A stretch of 64,000 nt of DNA from Ascaris suum (lineage: Eukaryota > Nematoda > Chromadorea > Rhabditida > Ascarididae), in contig CM024171.1 in NCBI GenBank assembly GCA_013433145.1, positions 4,891,065-4,955,064 on the forward strand, given 5' to 3'. The position numbers and the translations under genes are program-made. Below, piece by piece: positions 63,248 through 64,000 of this stretch. Position 1 is the first letter of the stretch; every line of letters begins with the position of its first letter. The notes below the pieces were generated by a model. The model was not told the DNA's origin. It saw nothing but the letters and a program-made list of their open reading frames with translations, and searched no databases.

Positions 63248-64000
63248 CTGAAATGGCGATTAGCTTTGTTGTGCGAGAGAGTTAAGGAAGTAAATCCACT
63301 AATTACTCTGCTCTAGGGAGTAACAGGTCGGAGCCTTTCGTCCTTTCGTTTCTGTCTTTATGCTCATGAAGATCCCAAAGTCAGCAAGTCCCCTCCGCCT
63401 TCCTCACCAAAAATTTTTAAACTGCATCTCACTTGCAACAACATTTCAATTGCAACACACTTGCAACAAGCATAAAACTGCTCAATTATGCATCAAAACA
63501 TGTCAGCATAAACTTGCATTTCCGCGACCCCCCTAGACCGCTTGAATAGCACTCCCGTCTGAACATACTTCGGTTTTTTATGCACCAGTCAAGAACAGTG
63601 GACTCGCTAACTATCCCACCAGCTACTGATGACGATCTCTCAAACGCACATTTCGAAGCAAAACACCTTCATTCCTGTTAATCCCTCGAGTTAATGCTTT
63701 TATGCAGGTATGTTATAATTCATCGTTACTTAGCATAGTCTATCTTATTTGTATTTTCATTTGTGGGTAGCTTAACCTGCAGCTTCTATAACCCATCCTT
63801 ATAATCATCGCCACGAAAAGAAAAATGATGATATCTTCAACTGTGCACTATCTAGACCATTAATAATTGCTCAGCCGTAAACCATCAATAACGCTCCGAG
63901 TAGCATTGAAATCGACGACCACTCAGATTACAGCATACCTAATCAGCAAATACCAATCGGACGAACCTTTCCGACAGGAAACTCGACAATCGGATTTGTT
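63248..64000. other. Upstream of the kinase gene, no resolved gene
   Basis: The region probably holds the kinase first exon or its promoter. One minus-strand ATG (near 63,366) starts a basic 22-codon frame, but the splice phase to 63,247 does not fit. Nothing else is recognisable up to the window end. Confidence 0.35.

Overview
This window is nuclear DNA from a nematode. Its genes are split into 20 or more small exons, most with C. elegans-type acceptors (TTTCAG). There is a mitochondrial EF-Tu with the long C-terminal tail known from nematodes, a kinesin-12 of the KLP-18/KIF15 type, and members of two families that are strongly expanded in nematodes: a divergent protein tyrosine phosphatase (PTP) and a tau-tubulin/casein-kinase-1-like kinase. 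Introns of about 0.3-2.5 kb and moderate GC fit a parasitic chromadorean (for example a strongylid) better than Caenorhabditis, but the species cannot be fixed from the sequence alone. Gene models were built by joining exons whose splice sites and reading phases agree. Coordinates are therefore predictions.

Layout. 1-1,000: possible 3' end of a plus-strand gene. About 4.3-15.0 kb: a plus-strand gene of about 12 exons for a basic, serine-rich, coiled-coil protein that I do not recognise. 15.0-17.4 kb: convergent intergenic space with one small minus-strand membrane ORF. 17.4-26.7 kb: mitochondrial EF-Tu, minus strand, ten exons. 26.7-32.2 kb: divergent upstream space with only weak candidates. 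32.2-46.7 kb: kinesin-12, plus strand, about 22 exons; motor domain first, long coiled coil after. 46.7-48.6 kb: convergent space with one possible minus-strand exon. 48.6-52.8 kb: catalytic region of a divergent PTP, minus strand; its 5' exons are probably among coding-like segments between 53 and 58.3 kb. 59.3-63.25 kb: TTBK/CK1-like kinase, minus strand, seven exons, N-terminus missing or beyond what I can resolve.

Functional links. EF-Tu serves mitochondrial translation, and its tail is the known adaptation to nematode mitochondrial tRNAs that lack the T arm. Kinesin-12 acts in acentrosomal meiotic spindle assembly in C. elegans. The adjacent, co-directional PTP and TTBK-like genes belong to families enriched in the nematode male germ line. 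The most unusual points are a perfect 35-bp hairpin at a predicted kinesin exon, a PTP whose catalytic loops are all altered and which seems to need a GC-AG intron, a cluster of AAG splice acceptors, five long poly-G/C tracts, and an intronic copy of a kinase exon end.
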